This document shows, one piece after another, positions 7,442-16,222 of a stretch of 36,209 nt of DNA. Source of the stretch: Oscillospiraceae bacterium (GTDB lineage: Bacteria > Bacillota > Clostridia > Oscillospirales > CAG-382). The notes under the pieces were generated by a model, which saw only the letters and a list, made by a program, of their open reading frames with translations, ran no database searches and was not told the origin of the DNA. Position numbers and translations under genes: made by a program. Where the stretch lies: the NCBI GenBank assembly GCA_015064955.1, contig SVRD01000018.1, forward strand, positions 1-36,209. The letters are read 5' to 3'. Each line of letters begins with the position of its first letter. The first letter of the stretch is position 1.

Positions 7442-8302
7442 ATGAAATTACTTTTCGGTACCGATATCACCAACGATAAGAATAATACCGAGCTCGCGGG
7501 AAGCGAGTTTATTGTCGAAAGAACCGACCGCGCAACTCTCGATTCGCTCGAGCGCGCAAACGAAAAGGTCGAGCAGGAAATCGAAAAAACCAAGCTCCCC
7601 ACCGCGCTCCGTTTGATAAAGAGTATAGCAGGGTATGCTTTTGCGGCGATGGCGATTCTGTTTGTCCGCTTTTATTTCAATAACTCGACCGAGGGAGTCG
7701 GCTTTTCACAGATCTATGCCCGTATCCCGTGGGCGCTCTGGATCGCTGTCGGCGGCGGAATCGTTTGGGCTGTTCTTGCGATAATCGCGCATAAGCACAG
7801 CGAGGAAATTGTGCAGACCGGCGACCTTGCCTTTGCCGATAAAAACAGCGATATGATCGTTGAAAGCATCTACCGCAATTTTTCTGTTCCCGAAGGAACT
7901 CCCGATACCGATATCCTCTGTATCAGCTATAAACAGAAAAACGGCGAGATCAAGCCGAAATCGAGAAAAACACTCCCCGCGCATATCAATATCGCGTTCA
8001 AGGTGTTCAACGACGGAACTCGTCTTTGTATTGCCGAGCGCGCGAATAAATATGCAATCGACCTTTCCTGTATCAAGGGTATTCGCCGCGTGGATAAGCG
8101 CATTTATATGGCACCCTGGAATAAGGACGAGTATTTCAACGAGGGTATTTATAAGCAGTACAAGATGACCGCGAACCAATACGGCCACGTGTATATGAAG
8201 TATTATTATGCGCTCGAGTTTGTGTCGAACGGTGTCGAGTGGGAGCTCCATTTCCCCTGCTATGAGTTCGAGACGTTTAAGAAGGCGCTCAATATTCGCT
8301 GA
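7442..8302 (+). CDS. Uncharacterised membrane protein with two transmembrane segments
   Basis: I do not recognise the family (286 aa). The N-terminal 55 residues are hydrophilic and charged (SLERANEKVEQEIEKTK, coiled-coil-like). Two membrane segments follow at about 60-80 (IAGYAFAAMAILFVRFYF) and 97-118 (WALWIAVGGGIVWAVLAII). A soluble C-terminal domain of about 165 residues, rich in beta-prone and aromatic residues (YMKYYYALEFVSNGVEWELHF), could be a PH-like membrane-proximal fold; that is a guess. The ATG at 7442 has AAGGAAG 7 nt upstream. An upstream in-frame start near 7388 would lie in the terminator hairpin and is rejected. No operon partner follows. Confidence 0.8.
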   Translation: MKLLFGTDITNDKNNTELAGSEFIVERTDRATLDSLERANEKVEQEIEKTKLPTALRLIKSIAGYAFAAMAILFVRFYFNNSTEGVGFSQIYARIPWALWIAVGGGIVWAVLAIIAHKHSEEIVQTGDLAFADKNSDMIVESIYRNFSVPEGTPDTDILCISYKQKNGEIKPKSRKTLPAHINIAFKVFNDGTRLCIAERANKYAIDLSCIKGIRRVDKRIYMAPWNKDEYFNEGIYKQYKMTANQYGHVYMKYYYALEFVSNGVEWELHFPCYEFETFKKALNIR

Positions 8303-8558
8303 CGCTCTCGACACAAAATGCTTTGCATTTTGGTCGGTTATATCGCTTCGCTTCGCTTGCTCTCGATGAAAATTTGACAATTTTCATCGTTTTTGTGAGC
8401 GCCGTACATTCGCATAGGATTCGTGCGCCTCACTTCGTTCGTTGTCCGAATCCTCGGCGCTCTAAGGTATAAAAATCGACGCGCATGTCGCCGATTTTTA
8501 TGGGATTTTTCATCGAAATCGCTTGCGCGATGAGGGTACCACACGAGATGTGAAAACT
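8303..8558. other. Hairpin-rich intergenic region
   Basis: No gene is supported. At least five inverted repeats follow each other: AAAATGC/GCATTTT near 8316, CGATGAAAATT/AATTTTCATCG near 8365-8390, AGGATTCG/CGAATCCT near 8417-8455, AAAAATCG/CGATTTTT near 8471-8500, and CATCG/CGATG near 8512-8534. The density of perfect arms suggests decayed or nested palindromic repeat elements rather than a single RNA gene. Confidence 0.65.
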
Positions 8559-8734
8559 CGCGATGAGCCTCCCTTGTGTAAAGGGAGGTGGCACGGCGCA
8601 AGCCGTGACGGAGGGATTGTCATTGAAAAGTGAAGAGTGAAGAGTGAAGAGTGAAGAGGTGCGGAGGATTTTCGCATCGCGAAAATCTCCATTTTCATTA
8701 GAATTCATTATGAATCGTTTTGATAAAACATAAC
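8559..8734. repeat. Multi-hairpin interspersed repeat, copy C (long form)
   Basis: Nearly identical to copy A over its whole length, including the GTGAAGA microsatellite (three to four clean units here), the GATTTTCGC/GCGAAAATC hairpin and the end TTTTGATAAAACATAAC. In this copy the 3' hairpin arms are perfect, while copy A carries a CC mismatch. It lies about 8.2 kb from copy A in the same orientation. Confidence 0.88.
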
Positions 8735-8796
8735 ACCCTCGCGGAGAGAAGGCTGTGGCAAATAACTTCTTGCAACGCGGGAACTGAAAATTTTTG

Positions 8797-8818
8797 CCGA
8801 GCTTTTGCAAAAGCTCGG
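8797..8818. repeat. Perfect 22-bp palindrome
   Basis: The sequence CCGAGCTTTTG is followed directly by its exact reverse complement. It lies between repeat copy C and the pgeF promoter. It may be a protein-binding operator or the stem of a short hairpin; nothing in the sequence decides which. Confidence 0.7.
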
Positions 8819-8838
8819 GTGGGAACTAAAAAGTTCGA

Positions 8839-8868
8839 AAAAAGGAGAGCAACAGGCTCTTCTTTTTG
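8839..8868 (+). terminator. Intrinsic terminator upstream of the pgeF operon
   Basis: Arms AAAGGAGAGC / GCTCTTCTTT (one G-U pair) around loop AACAG, followed by a T-run. It should block transcription entering from the left; the pgeF promoter overlaps its T-run. Confidence 0.7.
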
Positions 8869-8897
8869 TTTACTTTTGTTTATTTATTTGATATAAT
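8869..8897 (+). promoter_or_regulatory. Extended -10 promoter of the pgeF-recG-dusB operon
   Basis: TTTACT at 8869-8874, 17-bp spacer, TATAAT at 8892-8897 preceded by TGA (extended -10). Transcription should begin near 8904, which places the ATG at 8901 outside the message and favours a start at 8922 or 8928 for the first gene. Confidence 0.82.
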
Positions 8898-8921
8898 AAA
8901 ATGAATAGGTATAGAAGGGTG

Positions 8922-9737
8922 ATGGAATTGAACGATTTTCTCTACATCGGCGGCGAAGTGCCTTATTATAAAAGCCGTCTGTTTGATAGCCACGGCATAA
9001 AGCACGCCTTTTTCACACGCAACGGCGGAGTGAGCGAGGGCGCGTTTTCGAGCCTGAATTTCGCAATCGGCACGGGCAAAGTGACCGACAGCGAGGAAAA
9101 CGTGATCAAAAACCACTCTATCGCGGCAAAGCTTTTCGGACTGTCGGAAACCGACATCTGCCGAAGCTACCAGACCCATACCTCAAACGTCGTTCTCGCG
9201 GATAATACCGACCGCGGCAGAGGGATAATTCTTCCGCAGTATGAAAACGGTGTCGACGGTATGGTGACTGCCGAAAGGAATCTACTGCTCTCGATCCGCA
9301 CTGCCGATTGCGTGCCGATCTTGCTTTGCGATACCGAAAAAAGAGTCTGCGCCGCGGTCCACTCGGGCTGGCGGGGAACTGTCGGCGGTATCGCCGAGAA
9401 TGCGGTCGAGCTTATGGTAAAGCAGGGCGCAAGCCGAGAGAAGATCATCGCCGCGATCGGACCTTGCATAAATAACTGCTGCTACGAGGTAGGAGAAGAG
9501 CTTTACGATTCGTTTTCGTCGGCGGGCTTTGATTGCGGACTTGTATTTGAAAAAAGAGGGAGCAGGTATATGCTCGATCTGAATACAGCGAATAAGCTCG
9601 TTCTCAACCGCGCGGGTATTGCCGACAGCAATATTTCGATTGCGGGAATCTGCACGAAATGTAACAGCGATCACTTTTTCTCGCACCGCCGTGACGGCGT
9701 AATAAGAGGCACGATGAGTGCGATGATTCATATATAA
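8922..9737 (+). CDS. pgeF: Laccase-domain protein, peptidoglycan editing factor / purine nucleoside phosphorylase (YfiH family)
   Basis: Member of the multicopper-oxidase-like DUF152/YfiH family (271 aa from 8922). Characterised members act as purine nucleoside phosphorylases or adenosine deaminases, and E. coli PgeF affects peptidoglycan composition. The metal-site residues are visible: H86 (QTHTSNV), C130 (TADCVPILL) and H147 (VHSGWRGTVGG). Family blocks GPCINNCCYEVGEE and SHRRDG are also present. Start choice: the promoter excludes ATG 8901. GAAGGG lies only 2 nt before ATG 8922 but 8 nt before an in-frame TTG at 8928, so the true start may be 8928. It opens a five-gene operon with the next gene 10 bp away. 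Confidence 0.9.
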   Translation: MELNDFLYIGGEVPYYKSRLFDSHGIKHAFFTRNGGVSEGAFSSLNFAIGTGKVTDSEENVIKNHSIAAKLFGLSETDICRSYQTHTSNVVLADNTDRGRGIILPQYENGVDGMVTAERNLLLSIRTADCVPILLCDTEKRVCAAVHSGWRGTVGGIAENAVELMVKQGASREKIIAAIGPCINNCCYEVGEELYDSFSSAGFDCGLVFEKRGSRYMLDLNTANKLVLNRAGIADSNISIAGICTKCNSDHFFSHRRDGVIRGTMSAMIHI

Positions 9738-9747
9738 GGAGAAGGAT

Positions 9748-10875
9748 ATGGTAAAGGTATTTCACTGCGCGGATATCCATCTGGATTCCCCGTTTTCGCT
9801 CTTTTCACCGCGTGAGGCGGAAAAAAGACGTACCGAGCTTCGCGCCGCGTTTACGTCTGCGCTGATGTTCGCGCGCGAAAAGAAGGCGGATATATTTATA
9901 ATCAGCGGCGACCTTTTCGACGGAAAATACGTCACCCGCGACACCCGCGAGCTTTTGCTGCGCGAATTTGCGAAATGCCCCGAAATGAAGATATTTATCT
10001 CGCCGGGCAACCACGACCCGTACGTTGCGGGCTCGGTATATGATACCGTCAGCTTCCCCGAAAACGTTCATATCTTCGGCGGCGAGCGCGAAATGGTTTC
10101 GCTCTCTGAGCTCGGGGTCGATGTTTACGGTGTCGGCTTTACGGCGAAAAACTGCATTTCGTCGACCGTTGCGGGATTCAAAATAAACGACCCGTCGCGT
10201 ATAAATATCCTTGTCTGCCACGGCGACTTGACCGGCGACCGCACAAACGCGCCGATAACCAAGCAGGAAATCGCCGAATCGGGATTTGACTATATCGCAC
10301 TCGGTCATATCCATAAGCCCTCGGGCCTTATGTGTGAAAACGGCGTTTATTATGCCTATCCCGGCTGTATCGAGGGCAGAAGCTTCGACGAGCTCGGATA
10401 TAAGGGTGCGATGTACGGCGTTATCGAAAAGGGTAAAGCCGATATGTCGATGAAGCGGTTCTCGAAATCGCGCTACGAATGGATCGAGGTCGACCTTGGC
10501 GGTGTGAGCGAAAAGATGGAAGCGCTCGACCGTATTCGTCAAGCGGTCCGCCCCTATAACGAGGATACCGCGCTTCGCGTCACCCTGAAGGGCGAAACGA
10601 AGGACGCATTTGTTATACTCGAAAACGAGATCGGCAGAGGCTGTGAATATCCTTATTATATCGAGCTTATCGACGAAACACGTGTTGTCCCCGAGCTTGC
10701 CGAGCTCGAGCAGAGCAATACGTTGAAGGGTGTTTTTGTCAGCAAGCTGCGCGAAAAAATGCAAACACTTGATGAGGACAGCGAGGAGTATCGCGTGCTT
10801 TCGCTTGCGCTGAAGTACGGTATCGCCGCGCTGGAGGACAGAAGCGTTGTCGATTACAGCGGAGGTGAGCAGTAA
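9748..10875 (+). CDS. yhaO: SbcD/Mre11-like metallophosphoesterase (YhaO-type)
   Basis: Predicted nuclease subunit of a DNA-repair complex (375 aa). The calcineurin-like metal-binding motifs are all present: D9-x-H11 (HCADIHLD), GDLFD with D55, GNHD at about 87-90, VCHGDL and LGHIHKP. The length matches B. subtilis YhaO rather than classic SbcD. GGAGAAGG precedes the ATG. The stop codon overlaps the start of the YhaN-like ATPase (TAATG), the usual pairing of a nuclease with its SMC-like ATPase. The substrate is presumably DNA ends or hairpins (inference from the Mre11/Rad50 family). Confidence 0.92.
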   Translation: MVKVFHCADIHLDSPFSLFSPREAEKRRTELRAAFTSALMFAREKKADIFIISGDLFDGKYVTRDTRELLLREFAKCPEMKIFISPGNHDPYVAGSVYDTVSFPENVHIFGGEREMVSLSELGVDVYGVGFTAKNCISSTVAGFKINDPSRINILVCHGDLTGDRTNAPITKQEIAESGFDYIALGHIHKPSGLMCENGVYYAYPGCIEGRSFDELGYKGAMYGVIEKGKADMSMKRFSKSRYEWIEVDLGGVSEKMEALDRIRQAVRPYNEDTALRVTLKGETKDAFVILENEIGRGCEYPYYIELIDETRVVPELAELEQSNTLKGVFVSKLREKMQTLDEDSEEYRVLSLALKYGIAALEDRSVVDYSGGEQ

Positions 10876-13076
10876 TGAACGTTACTATCGAAAGAATCGA
10901 AATAATCGCCTTCGGCAAGCTGAAAAACGTTTCGGTCACCGCGCAAAGCGGAATTAATATTCTTTCCGCCCCCAATGAAAGCGGTAAATCGACGCTTGCG
11001 TCGTTTATCAAATTCGTTTTCTACGGCTACGTCGGCGGAAGAATGCAGAGCCTGACCGATAACGAAAAAAGACTCTATACCCCTTGGGATGCCGAAATCT
11101 CCGAGGGAAGCATCTATATAACCGCGGACGGCGAAAAATATACCGTCTCCCGCCGCTGTCTCGCCTCGGGCAAGGAAAGCGTCGAGGTCGTAAAGCGCAA
11201 CAGCGGCAAGGCTGTGTTTGTCGGCGAAATTCCGGGCGAGGTGTTTTTTGGTGTTTCGGAGGACGTATTCGCACGCACACTGTTCTTCCGCCAGCTTACT
11301 CTTCCTCAGACAAAGGACGAAATCCTTGCCGAGCGGTTGCGCAATATCGCGATAAGCGCGTCCGAGCAGGTCGGCACAAAAAAGGCGGTCACCGAGCTTA
11401 ATAAAGCCAAAAACGAAATTAAAAGCCGTATGGGCAACGGATTGATGCCGAAAGCCGAGAGCGAACGCGACGCTTTGGAGGAGGCAATAACCGCTTCTGT
11501 CGATTCGGGCAGAGAAATGACAAGACTGAACGGCGAGATAAAAAAGCGCCGTGCACTTATAGACGAGGCAGAGAAAAAGCTCGAAGCACTGACGGTCGAG
11601 CGCAAAAATATCGAAAAATACGAGGCAGAAAAAAAGCTCGCCGCGATCGACAAGCTCGCGCTCGAGGAACGAGATGCACGCGAATATTACAACGAGGCGG
11701 CTTCTCAGCTCAAATCGCGCGATGAAAACGGCGAATTCCGCGCACTTTATGCAAAAAACACCGAGTACGTCGCCGAATGCCGCGAATGCGAAACTCTTTC
11801 GTCGGCGCTCGAGGAGGCAGAAGCCGAGCGCGATGCGCTTTCCGAATCCTGCCCGCTCGATTCGGCAACCGCAAAGCAGGCGAGAAAGCTTCTCGCGTCG
11901 TCGAAAAAGACGGCAAATATCCTCTTTATCGTTGCCGCGGTGCTTGCCGTTGTCGGAATTATCACTGCACTTGCGAGCAAATCGACAACGGGACTGGGAA
12001 TCGTTATCGCGGTTCTCGGGGTTATTCTTTGTGTTGCGGGCGCGGTCGTTATTTCCAAGCCGTCAGGGCTCGCAAAGCAGCAGGGTATGACTGTTTCCGA
12101 GCTTCAAAAGCATTCCGAAAATCAGCCCGTCGTCGCAAAACAGATTCACGACGTCGAAATCAGAATCAAATCGCTCACCGAGGATTTCGAGGAAAGCCGC
12201 ACCCACTGCTCGCTTCTCAAGCGCGAGCTCGATGCCGGTATAAATAAATATATCGACGTTTCGGGTGTCGATTATGCCGATATGCTCGAAAGAATACTCG
12301 CGCTTTCGACCGAAAGCGGCGAAAGACTTGCTGTCTGGCGCACCAAAAAGGAGCTGCTTGATACCGCGACAGAGGGCGTCGACGTAGAATCGCTTCGTGC
12401 CGAGGCAGAGGGCGCAACAAAGCCCGAGCGCGACAGAGCGACAGTCGACCGCGAATTAAGCTTTTACAGCAAGCAGTCCGAGCAGCTATCAGAACTCAAC
12501 CGCCGCGATGAATTGACGGTTGCAACTCTCGAGGCGAAATTCGGTGATCCCGCAACTCTTATCGGTAAGCGCGATTCGCTCAACGAGATGATAAGCGAGC
12601 TTGCCGTCAAGCACAAGGCATACGAGACCGCGATAGCCTATATCGAGGAATCCGCCGATTATATGAAGAGTATGGTCGCTCCGCGAATTGCCGAGCGCGC
12701 CGATGAATATTTCACCGCCGCAACCGGCGGAAAATACGATTCGCTCGATATCGACACCAAGCTTTCGATGAGCTTCGGCGAGGATATCAAGCGAAGCTGT
12801 GAATATCTGTCCGCGGGCACGCGCGACAGCGCATATCTCTCGCTCAGACTCGCGCTTGCGGATATGCTTTTCGGCGGCTGCGGCGTGCCGATGCTTCTCG
12901 ACGATGCGTTCGTGCGTATCGACGATAACCGCTTGCGTATGATTTTGGGCGCAATCGGCACTGCGGCGAAAAAGCATCAGATATTTATTTTCACCCACAG
13001 CACCCGCGAAGCAGATGCACTCGGCGACGTGGGCATAGCATATAACGAAATAGCGTTCAGCAAAGAACAGCGATAA
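10875..13076 (+). CDS. yhaN: SbcC/Rad50-like ATPase with an internal membrane hairpin (YhaN-type)
   Basis: ABC/SMC-type ATPase of 733 aa, partner of the preceding nuclease. Walker A is at about residues 32-40 (APNESGKST). Long Glu/Lys/Ala-rich coiled coils run from about 180 to 335 and 400 to 620. The signature motif (LSAGTRDSAYLSLRLALAD, near 644) and Walker B (MLLDDAFVRID, near 672) follow, then a switch histidine (HSTREADAL). Residues about 347-395 form two hydrophobic segments (ILFIVAAVLAVVGIITAL and GIVIAVLGVILCVAGAVVI) at the position where Rad50 has its hook. This suggests the coiled-coil tip sits in the membrane. The downstream recG begins 10 bp after the stop. Confidence 0.9.
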   Translation: MNVTIERIEIIAFGKLKNVSVTAQSGINILSAPNESGKSTLASFIKFVFYGYVGGRMQSLTDNEKRLYTPWDAEISEGSIYITADGEKYTVSRRCLASGKESVEVVKRNSGKAVFVGEIPGEVFFGVSEDVFARTLFFRQLTLPQTKDEILAERLRNIAISASEQVGTKKAVTELNKAKNEIKSRMGNGLMPKAESERDALEEAITASVDSGREMTRLNGEIKKRRALIDEAEKKLEALTVERKNIEKYEAEKKLAAIDKLALEERDAREYYNEAASQLKSRDENGEFRALYAKNTEYVAECRECETLSSALEEAEAERDALSESCPLDSATAKQARKLLASSKKTANILFIVAAVLAVVGIITALASKSTTGLGIVIAVLGVILCVAGAVVISKPSGLAKQQGMTVSELQKHSENQPVVAKQIHDVEIRIKSLTEDFEESRTHCSLLKRELDAGINKYIDVSGVDYADMLERILALSTESGERLAVWRTKKELLDTATEGVDVESLRAEAEGATKPERDRATVDRELSFYSKQSEQLSELNRRDELTVATLEAKFGDPATLIGKRDSLNEMISELAVKHKAYETAIAYIEESADYMKSMVAPRIAERADEYFTAATGGKYDSLDIDTKLSMSFGEDIKRSCEYLSAGTRDSAYLSLRLALADMLFGGCGVPMLLDDAFVRIDDNRLRMILGAIGTAAKKHQIFIFTHSTREADALGDVGIAYNEIAFSKEQR

Positions 13077-13086
13077 GGAAGCATAA

Positions 13087-15168
13087 ATGGCAATAAGGCT
13101 GACAGAAAGCACCCCGATACAATTTATAAAGGGAGTCGGCGAGGCGAGAGGTGCCGCGTTTGCCCGTTTGGGTATCGAAACCGCGGGCGACCTTCTCGGC
13201 TTTTATCCGCGCGCCTATGAGGAACGCGGAAGGGTGATAAATATCACCGATTCGATCGACGGCGAGATCTGCTCGCTCGTGCTTACCGTCCGCGAAACCT
13301 CGGCTGTGCGTCAGATACGCAAGGGATTCAGCGTCTTCCGCTCTATCGCATACGACGAAAGCGGAAGCATCGAGCTCGTCTTCTTCAATATGCCGTTTAT
13401 GGCAAGATCGCTCACCTCGGGCAGACGCTTCCGTGCATACGGCAGAGTGAGGATCGGACGCTACGGCAGGGAAATGGTCTCCCCGAAATTAGAGCCGATA
13501 CTGCAAAACACCGAATTGCCCTATTACGTACCGGTCTACCGTCTTTCACCGCCGCTTACTCAAAAGGTGATCAGACAGTCGGTTTTGTCGGTTTTGCCGC
13601 TTTGCGAATCGCTTCCCGAGCTTTTGCCAAAATCGGTTATAGAAAAATATGAATTGCTTCCCCGAAGCGAAGCGGTAAGCGAGCTTCATTGTCCGACAAC
13701 CCCCGAATCACTTCAAAAAGCGAAAAAAACACTCGCATTCACCGAAATAACCGTGTTCAGACTCGCGCTTTCACAGCTTCGAAGCGAGGTAAGGCGTGAA
13801 AACGCTTGCCCCCTCGGCTTGAAGAATACGGGGATAAAGAGCTTCTTTTCCTCACTGCCGTTCGAGCTGACAAACGCGCAAAAAAAAGCCGTCAAGGAGA
13901 TATTTGCCGACCTCGGCAACTCCTATCCGATGGCAAGATTGCTTCAGGGCGACGTCGGAAGCGGCAAAACAGCCGTCGCCGCGGCGGCTTTGTATCTCTG
14001 TGTGAAAAACGGATATCAGGCGTGTATGATGGCACCGACAGAGATACTTGCAACACAGCACAAAAAAACACTCGATAAATTTCTCTCGCCCTTCGGCATA
14101 AGAACCGAGCTTCTTATCTCGGGTATGCCCGCTTCGGAAAAGCGCCGTGTGCGTGCGGGTCTTGCCGACGGAAGCATTGATATCGCAGTCGGTACCCACG
14201 CGCTCATCACCGACAAGACCGAATTTTCCTCCTGCGCGCTCGCCGTTGTCGACGAACAGCACCGATTCGGCGTAAAACAGCGCAAGGCACTGCTCGATAA
14301 AAGCGAAAACGGCGACAAACGCGCCCACATGCTCGTTATGTCGGCAACCCCGATCCCGCGCTCGCTCTCGCTCATAATCTTCGGCGATCTCGACGTATCA
14401 CTGCTCGACGAGCTTCCCCCCGGCAGACAAAAGATCGAAACAAGGATCATACCGTCGCAAAGCAGAGATACGGCGTATCAGATCATACGCGATTCGGTTG
14501 CGGCAGGCGGCAGAGCATATATCGTTTGCCCGCTTATCGAATCGGGCGAGGACAGCGACGGGCAGGAAAACGAGCGTGTCGCCGCCGAGGAGCATTTCAA
14601 AAGTCTTTCCGAAGGCGAATTAAAGGGTATCCCGATGGGGCTTTTGCACGGCAGAATGAAGCCCGACGAAAAGGCAAGCGTAATGGCGGATTTCGCATCG
14701 GGAAAAACAAGCGTGCTCGTTTCGACGACGGTCATCGAGGTCGGCGTCGACGTGCCCGAGGCGACTGTTATGGTTATCGAAAATGCCGAAAGCTTCGGTC
14801 TTTCACAGCTTCATCAGCTCCGCGGACGTATCGGCAGAGGAAGCAGACGCTCGGTCTGCCTGCTTATCCACGGCAAGAACAGCGATGAAAGCGCGGACAG
14901 ACTCAAAATAATGCGCGACACCTCCGACGGCTTCAAGGTTGCCGAGGCGGATTTGGAAAAGCGCGGCCCCGGCGACTTCTTCGGAGTCCGCCAAAGCGGC
15001 GAATTTTCGGTTGCGCTTGCCGGCGCGAGCGATATAAAAATGCTCGCCTCGACCGATAGCTTTGTAAAGGAAATTTTAAACCAACGCGACAATGAGGAAT
15101 ATAAGCCGCTTTTCGACGCGGCGGAGCGATTCCTCGAAAGGAACGGCGACGGCAGGACCGTCAACTGA
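13087..15168 (+). CDS. recG: ATP-dependent DNA helicase RecG
   Basis: Branch-migrating helicase that processes stalled forks and Holliday junctions (693 aa, standard length). The N-terminal wedge/OB region covers about 1-180. The helicase core follows: Walker A LLQGDVGSGKTAVA near 285-298, the DEAH-box variant DEQH in VVDEQHRFGVKQR near 389, motif III VMSATPIPRSLSL, and the C-terminal half with LLHGRMKPDEK, VSTTVIEVGVDVPEAT and QLRGRIGRGSRRS. The TRG-type C-terminal region (GPGDFFGVRQSG) is intact. AAGGAAG precedes the ATG, and the operon continues with dusB 3 bp after the stop. Confidence 0.97.
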   Translation: MAIRLTESTPIQFIKGVGEARGAAFARLGIETAGDLLGFYPRAYEERGRVINITDSIDGEICSLVLTVRETSAVRQIRKGFSVFRSIAYDESGSIELVFFNMPFMARSLTSGRRFRAYGRVRIGRYGREMVSPKLEPILQNTELPYYVPVYRLSPPLTQKVIRQSVLSVLPLCESLPELLPKSVIEKYELLPRSEAVSELHCPTTPESLQKAKKTLAFTEITVFRLALSQLRSEVRRENACPLGLKNTGIKSFFSSLPFELTNAQKKAVKEIFADLGNSYPMARLLQGDVGSGKTAVAAAALYLCVKNGYQACMMAPTEILATQHKKTLDKFLSPFGIRTELLISGMPASEKRRVRAGLADGSIDIAVGTHALITDKTEFSSCALAVVDEQHRFGVKQRKALLDKSENGDKRAHMLVMSATPIPRSLSLIIFGDLDVSLLDELPPGRQKIETRIIPSQSRDTAYQIIRDSVAAGGRAYIVCPLIESGEDSDGQENERVAAEEHFKSLSEGELKGIPMGLLHGRMKPDEKASVMADFASGKTSVLVSTTVIEVGVDVPEATVMVIENAESFGLSQLHQLRGRIGRGSRRSVCLLIHGKNSDESADRLKIMRDTSDGFKVAEADLEKRGPGDFFGVRQSGEFSVALAGASDIKMLASTDSFVKEILNQRDNEEYKPLFDAAERFLERNGDGRTVN

Positions 15169-15171
15169 TTT

Positions 15172-16137
15172 ATGAAAATAGGAAATATCGAATTCCGCCA
15201 CGGGCTCTTTCTTGCTCCGATGGCAGGTATAACCGACCACCCATTCCGCGCGCTTTGTGTCGAAATGGGTGCAGAGGGGGTCACAAGCGAGCTTATCAGC
15301 GCAAAGGGTGCGACCTACGGCGACAAAAAGACCGAGCTTCTGGCAAGAGTCTATGACGATGAACGCATCGCCGCGATACAGATATTCGGCTCCGACCCCG
15401 AAATAATGGCAAACGCCGCCAAGCTTATGATGCGCTATAACCCCGATTATATCGACATAAATATGGGCTGTCCCGTGCCGAAGCTGGTAAAAAACGGCGA
15501 GGGAAGTGCGCTTATGCGCAACCCCGAGCTCTGCGAAAGGATAGTTTACGCGGTGAAGAACGCCGTCGATGTCCCGGTTACCGCGAAATTCCGCAAAGCG
15601 TTTGACGACGGCGACGAGGATTGCGCCGTGCGTGTTGCGCTCGCCTGCGAAAGAGGCGGCGCCGATGCCGTTTTTGTCCACGGCAGGACCCGCTCGCAGA
15701 TGTATTCGGGCAGGGCAGACAGGGAAATAATAAAGGCGGTAAAGTCCTCGGTGGGAATCGCGGTCGTCGGCAACGGCGACGTTGACAGCTACGAGGAATA
15801 CCGCTCGATGATAGAGGATACCGGCTGTGACGGAGTTATGATCGGCAGAGGTGCATACGGCTCGCCCTGGGTGTTCAGAGAGATCGTATCCAAGGCAGAG
15901 GGCAGAGAATACACCGAGCCGAGCATCAGCGAAAAAAATTCGCTTCTCAAAAAACAGCTCGATGCGGTAATAAACGAAAAGGGATTGAACGGGATCCGCG
16001 AATTCCGCCACCATATCCTTCAGTATTGCAAGGGCTTTAAGGGAAGCGCGGCTATGCGTAAGAATATCTCGCTTATTACCTCGCGCCAATCGGCGATAGA
16101 TGCGATCGACACAGTGTTTGACTGCCGCGAGGGATAA
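15172..16137 (+). CDS. dusB: tRNA-dihydrouridine synthase, DusB type
   Basis: FMN-dependent enzyme that reduces uridine to dihydrouridine in tRNA D-loops (321 aa). Family landmarks are the N-terminal LAPMAGITDHPFR, the catalytic C100 in DINMGCPVPKL followed by KNGEGSALM, VTAKFRKAFD, the phosphate-binding VHGRTRSQMYSG, GNGDV and IGRGAYGSPW. There is no strong ribosome site; translation is probably coupled to recG, whose stop is 3 bp upstream. It is the last gene of the pgeF operon. Confidence 0.96.
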   Translation: MKIGNIEFRHGLFLAPMAGITDHPFRALCVEMGAEGVTSELISAKGATYGDKKTELLARVYDDERIAAIQIFGSDPEIMANAAKLMMRYNPDYIDINMGCPVPKLVKNGEGSALMRNPELCERIVYAVKNAVDVPVTAKFRKAFDDGDEDCAVRVALACERGGADAVFVHGRTRSQMYSGRADREIIKAVKSSVGIAVVGNGDVDSYEEYRSMIEDTGCDGVMIGRGAYGSPWVFREIVSKAEGREYTEPSISEKNSLLKKQLDAVINEKGLNGIREFRHHILQYCKGFKGSAAMRKNISLITSRQSAIDAIDTVFDCREG

Positions 16138-16161
16138 AGGGAGTCAAAGCGCGTACTTCTA

Positions 16162-16190
16162 TTGACTTTTCGATCGGTTTGTGCAATAAT
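16162..16190 (+). promoter_or_regulatory. Extended -10 promoter of the cpsB-cpsC-cpsD module
   Basis: TTGACT at 16162-16167, 17-bp spacer, AATAAT at 16185-16190 preceded by TGC. This makes the Cps trio a transcription unit separate from dusB. Confidence 0.8.
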
Positions 16191-16222
16191 GAAATCACGA
16201 ATAATAAAGAAAGGGTCGTTTT

